Origin: an uncultured Bacteroidales bacterium
GTDB lineage: Bacteria > Bacteroidota > Bacteroidia > Bacteroidales > Bacteroidaceae
Direction: 5' to 3'
Length of the DNA: 64,000 nt
Assembly (NCBI GenBank): GCA_902774335.1
Contig: CACYHW010000005.1
Span: 1-64,000 of the forward strand
The position numbers and the translations under genes were made by a program. Positions 61,759 through 64,000 of the stretch are shown piece by piece; the stretch's first letter is position 1; each line of letters opens with the position of its first letter. A model generated the notes under the pieces. It searched no databases and was not told the DNA's origin. It worked only from the letters and a program-made list of their open reading frames with translations.

Positions 61759-63930
61759 ATGGATATCAGGTTATACAGGGAGTTGGTGACGGCGGCCAGA
61801 CCGCTGTTTGAGGCTGAGGATTGGAGCAGGCTTAAGGGACTGCTCCGCGAGGGTATCGCCAAGGGGGCTTACGGGACTGACCAGCACGGAGTTCCGGGAC
61901 TGGAGAGGTGTATCAGGACCGGTATTGTGATTGTTCAGAAGACCGGACTCAAGAAGGCATCCCTGCTTACTGCCCTGTTTGACCCCATGATACAACAGGG
62001 GCTCATTGCTCCGGAGCAGTTCAAGAAGGAGTTCGGCGAGGATGCGGCTCAGCTTATCCAGGGCATGTGCCGCGTCAAGGAGCTCTACTCCAAGCATGAT
62101 TCCATAGCCGATGAGAATTTCCGTAAGCTGCTGGTATCGTTTGCCGAGGATGTCCGCGTAATAATCTGCCTGATAGCCGACCGTTATGTACTGATGCAGA
62201 TGCTGGCCAATACAACCGACACCGAGTACCGTCTGCATGTAACCGAGGAGTGCAGGCTGCTCTATATCCCCATGGCCCACCGTCTGGGTCTGTACGTCAT
62301 CAAGAGCGAGATGGAGGATATGGTGGTCAAGTATGAGCACCGTGATGTCTACGACGACATCGCACGCCAGCTAAACGAGACCAAGCGTGCCCGCGAAGCC
62401 TATATAAAGTCATTCATTGAACCCGTCAAGGCCAGACTCGAAGAGGCCGGACTCAAGTTCACGATAAAGGGCCGCACCAAGTCCATATCCAGCATATGGA
62501 ACAAGATGAAGGCCCAGAACACCACCCTGAACCATATCTACGACCTGTTTGCCATCCGAATCATACTGGATTCGCCGGCCGATAAGGAAAAGGCCCAGTG
62601 CTGGCAGGTATATAGTATAGTGACCGATATGTACCAGCCCAATCCCAAGCGTTTGAGGGACTGGCTGAGCGTGCCCAAGAGCAACGGTTACGAGTCACTG
62701 CACATAACCGTGAACGGACCCGAGAACCGATGGGTGGAGATACAGATACGCACCCGCCGCATGGATGATATTGCCGAGCGCGGTCTGGCAGCTCACTGGT
62801 CATATAAGGGAATAAAGAGCGAGGGTGCCGCCGACAGCGTGATGGCCGGCATACGTGAGATACTGGAGCACAACACCAGCCCCGATGAACTGCGCAAGGA
62901 CTTTGCGCTGGATATGTATCAGGAGGAGATATTCGTATTCACCCCCAACGGTGAGGTACGTCAGCTGCCTAAGGGAGCCACGGTGCTTGACTTTGCCTTC
63001 TCCATCCACAGCCGTCTGGGTCTGACCTGCGTGGGAGCACGTGTGGGAGGCCGCAACGTGCGCATCAGCCACAAACTCCAGAGCGGCGATACCGTCGAGG
63101 TGCTGACATCGACAACCCAGACACCCAAGCAGGACTGGCTGAACATAGCCGTGACCTCCAGAGCCCGCATGCGCATACGCCAGGGCATTAACGAAATTCG
63201 CAACCGCGAGGCGCAGGCCGGAAAGGAACTGCTTCAGCGCCGCTTCAAGAACCGCAAGATAGAGATATCGGAAAGCGATATGTCCCGTCTGATTGTCCGC
63301 ATGGGATTCAAGGGACAGACCCCGTTCTTCCACGCTCTGATGGAGAATGAGATTACGGTGGATGACGTACTCAAGGTATACGAGGAGATGCACGCCCAGG
63401 CCGAAGCCGAGGTTCACAGCGCACAGGACTTTGATATTGAGAAGACCTTTACCGATACCGAGAGGAAAGCCACCCAGGACAGCGATGTGCTGGTTATCGA
63501 TAACGGACTGACCGGACTGGAGTTCAAGATGGCCGGCTGCTGCAACCCCATCTACGGCGATGACGTGACCGGATTTGTAAGCATAAACGGCGGAATCAGG
63601 ATCCACCGCAGCACATGCCCCAATCTGCAGCGCATGAAGGAGCGTTACCCCTACCGCATAGTCAGGGCACGCTGGTCGGGCAAGAGCGGCAGCCAGTACA
63701 GCATAACCATGAACGTGGTGGGACAGGACGACATCGGCATTATATCAAACATATCGTCCATCATAAACAAGGAGCCCGATACCCTGCTCCGCTCCATCAG
63801 CATCGACTCCAACGGCGGACTTTTCCAGGGGCGCCTCACAGTGCTGGTGAGCGACCTGTCATCGCTTGACAGGCTGGCCAAGAAACTGCGTCAGATCAAG
63901 GGTGTTCGGGAAGTTGAAAGGATCAATTGA
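61759..63930 (+). CDS. relA: RelA/SpoT-family (p)ppGpp synthetase with a degenerate hydrolase domain
   Basis: A 723-aa protein. The N-terminal HD region (about 25-175) lacks the HDxxED hydrolase motif: the LLHDVxEDT segment reads LLTALFDPMIQQG. The synthetase domain (about 220-350) has GRTKSISSIWNKM, IYDLFAIRI, SNGYESLHITV and EIQIRT. The TGS domain (about 392-455) has FTPNGEVRQLPKGATVLDFAFSIH. A zinc-finger region (GCCNPIYGDD) and an ACT domain close it. Likely a synthetase-only RelA that makes the stringent alarmone at the ribosome. A bifunctional Rel probably exists elsewhere in the genome. Confidence 0.9.
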   Translation: MDIRLYRELVTAARPLFEAEDWSRLKGLLREGIAKGAYGTDQHGVPGLERCIRTGIVIVQKTGLKKASLLTALFDPMIQQGLIAPEQFKKEFGEDAAQLIQGMCRVKELYSKHDSIADENFRKLLVSFAEDVRVIICLIADRYVLMQMLANTTDTEYRLHVTEECRLLYIPMAHRLGLYVIKSEMEDMVVKYEHRDVYDDIARQLNETKRAREAYIKSFIEPVKARLEEAGLKFTIKGRTKSISSIWNKMKAQNTTLNHIYDLFAIRIILDSPADKEKAQCWQVYSIVTDMYQPNPKRLRDWLSVPKSNGYESLHITVNGPENRWVEIQIRTRRMDDIAERGLAAHWSYKGIKSEGAADSVMAGIREILEHNTSPDELRKDFALDMYQEEIFVFTPNGEVRQLPKGATVLDFAFSIHSRLGLTCVGARVGGRNVRISHKLQSGDTVEVLTSTTQTPKQDWLNIAVTSRARMRIRQGINEIRNREAQAGKELLQRRFKNRKIEISESDMSRLIVRMGFKGQTPFFHALMENEITVDDVLKVYEEMHAQAEAEVHSAQDFDIEKTFTDTERKATQDSDVLVIDNGLTGLEFKMAGCCNPIYGDDVTGFVSINGGIRIHRSTCPNLQRMKERYPYRIVRARWSGKSGSQYSITMNVVGQDDIGIISNISSIINKEPDTLLRSISIDSNGGLFQGRLTVLVSDLSSLDRLAKKLRQIKGVREVERIN

Positions 63931-63940
63931 CAACCGGAAT

Positions 63941-64000
63941 ATGAAGAGGGCGTTAATAATTATGGCATTATTGACAGCAGGCATTAGCAATGCCGGCGCT
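63941..64000 (+). CDS. Exported protein, N-terminus only
   Basis: Twenty codons before the window ends, MKRALIIMALLTAGISNAGA, which reads as a signal peptide. The gene starts ten bases after the RelA/SpoT stop and may be cotranscribed. The body lies outside the window, so no product can be named. Confidence 0.65.
   Translation, partial: MKRALIIMALLTAGISNAGA

Overview
This window reads as a chromosomal segment of a gut-type Bacteroidota, most likely a Bacteroidaceae relative. The evidence is the 5' end of a Bacteroides-like 16S rRNA at the left edge, many promoters of the Bacteroidota type (TTTG, about 20 bases, TAnnTTTG), and family-specific genes: rprXY, a second EF-G, gldE, DUF4827, DUF4924, DUF4252, DUF5723 and a Bacteroidota-type araBDA cluster. 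All assignments rest on reading the sequence; no database search was run.

Layout. 1-364: start of an rrn operon leaving the window leftward, with promoter and leader at 365-504. 587-5314: the two-component pair rprX-rprY and an EF-G paralogue with degenerate GTPase motifs (fusA2-like). 5362-5592: a structured intergenic island bounded by an 11-bp inverted repeat. 5615-25709, all on the minus strand: housekeeping blocks (ssb-gldE; a 1007-residue lipoprotein, a DUF5723 barrel, LysE, DUF4924, prfC, a YrdC protein, ClC and fmt; then an ECF sigma factor, a 47-residue ORF, rpe, comEC, a DHH phosphatase, DUF4827, glmM and hemW). 25904-34105, mostly plus: HU, a 29-residue bS22/mS38-like protein, RNase G, an ECF sigma/anti-sigma/DUF4252 operon, a LysM glucosaminidase (minus), cdd, grpE-dnaJ and folC.

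34197-50155 is a pentose and hexose utilisation region. A plus-strand operon galM-galK-galM-SGLT-araD-araA-araB would import, anomerise, phosphorylate and isomerise arabinose and galactose. A minus-strand pair (sugar MFS, ROK kinase), a secreted galM and a GH43/CBM6-like lipoprotein follow. rpiB and tkt (50320-52763) take pentose phosphates onward. 52956-59058 holds a histidine phosphatase and a small surface-glycan cluster (two GT4, LicD, an O-acetyltransferase, a GT2). The right end carries secG, a TPR-like protein, lptE and a sigma-54 activator, divergent from a RelA/SpoT synthetase, and the first 20 codons of another exported protein.

The least ordinary signals are intergenic: a 129-bp REP/MITE-like palindromic element at 47212-47340, heptamer arrays (GAATTGA) that run into stop codons around two convergent terminators, the island at 5362-5592, and an inverted repeat enclosing the arabinose operon promoter. 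Among proteins, the EF-G lacks the catalytic histidine, the sigma-54 activator has GAFTNA in place of GAFTGA, and the RelA protein has lost its HD hydrolase motif. I found no CRISPR array, prophage, transposase gene or tRNA.
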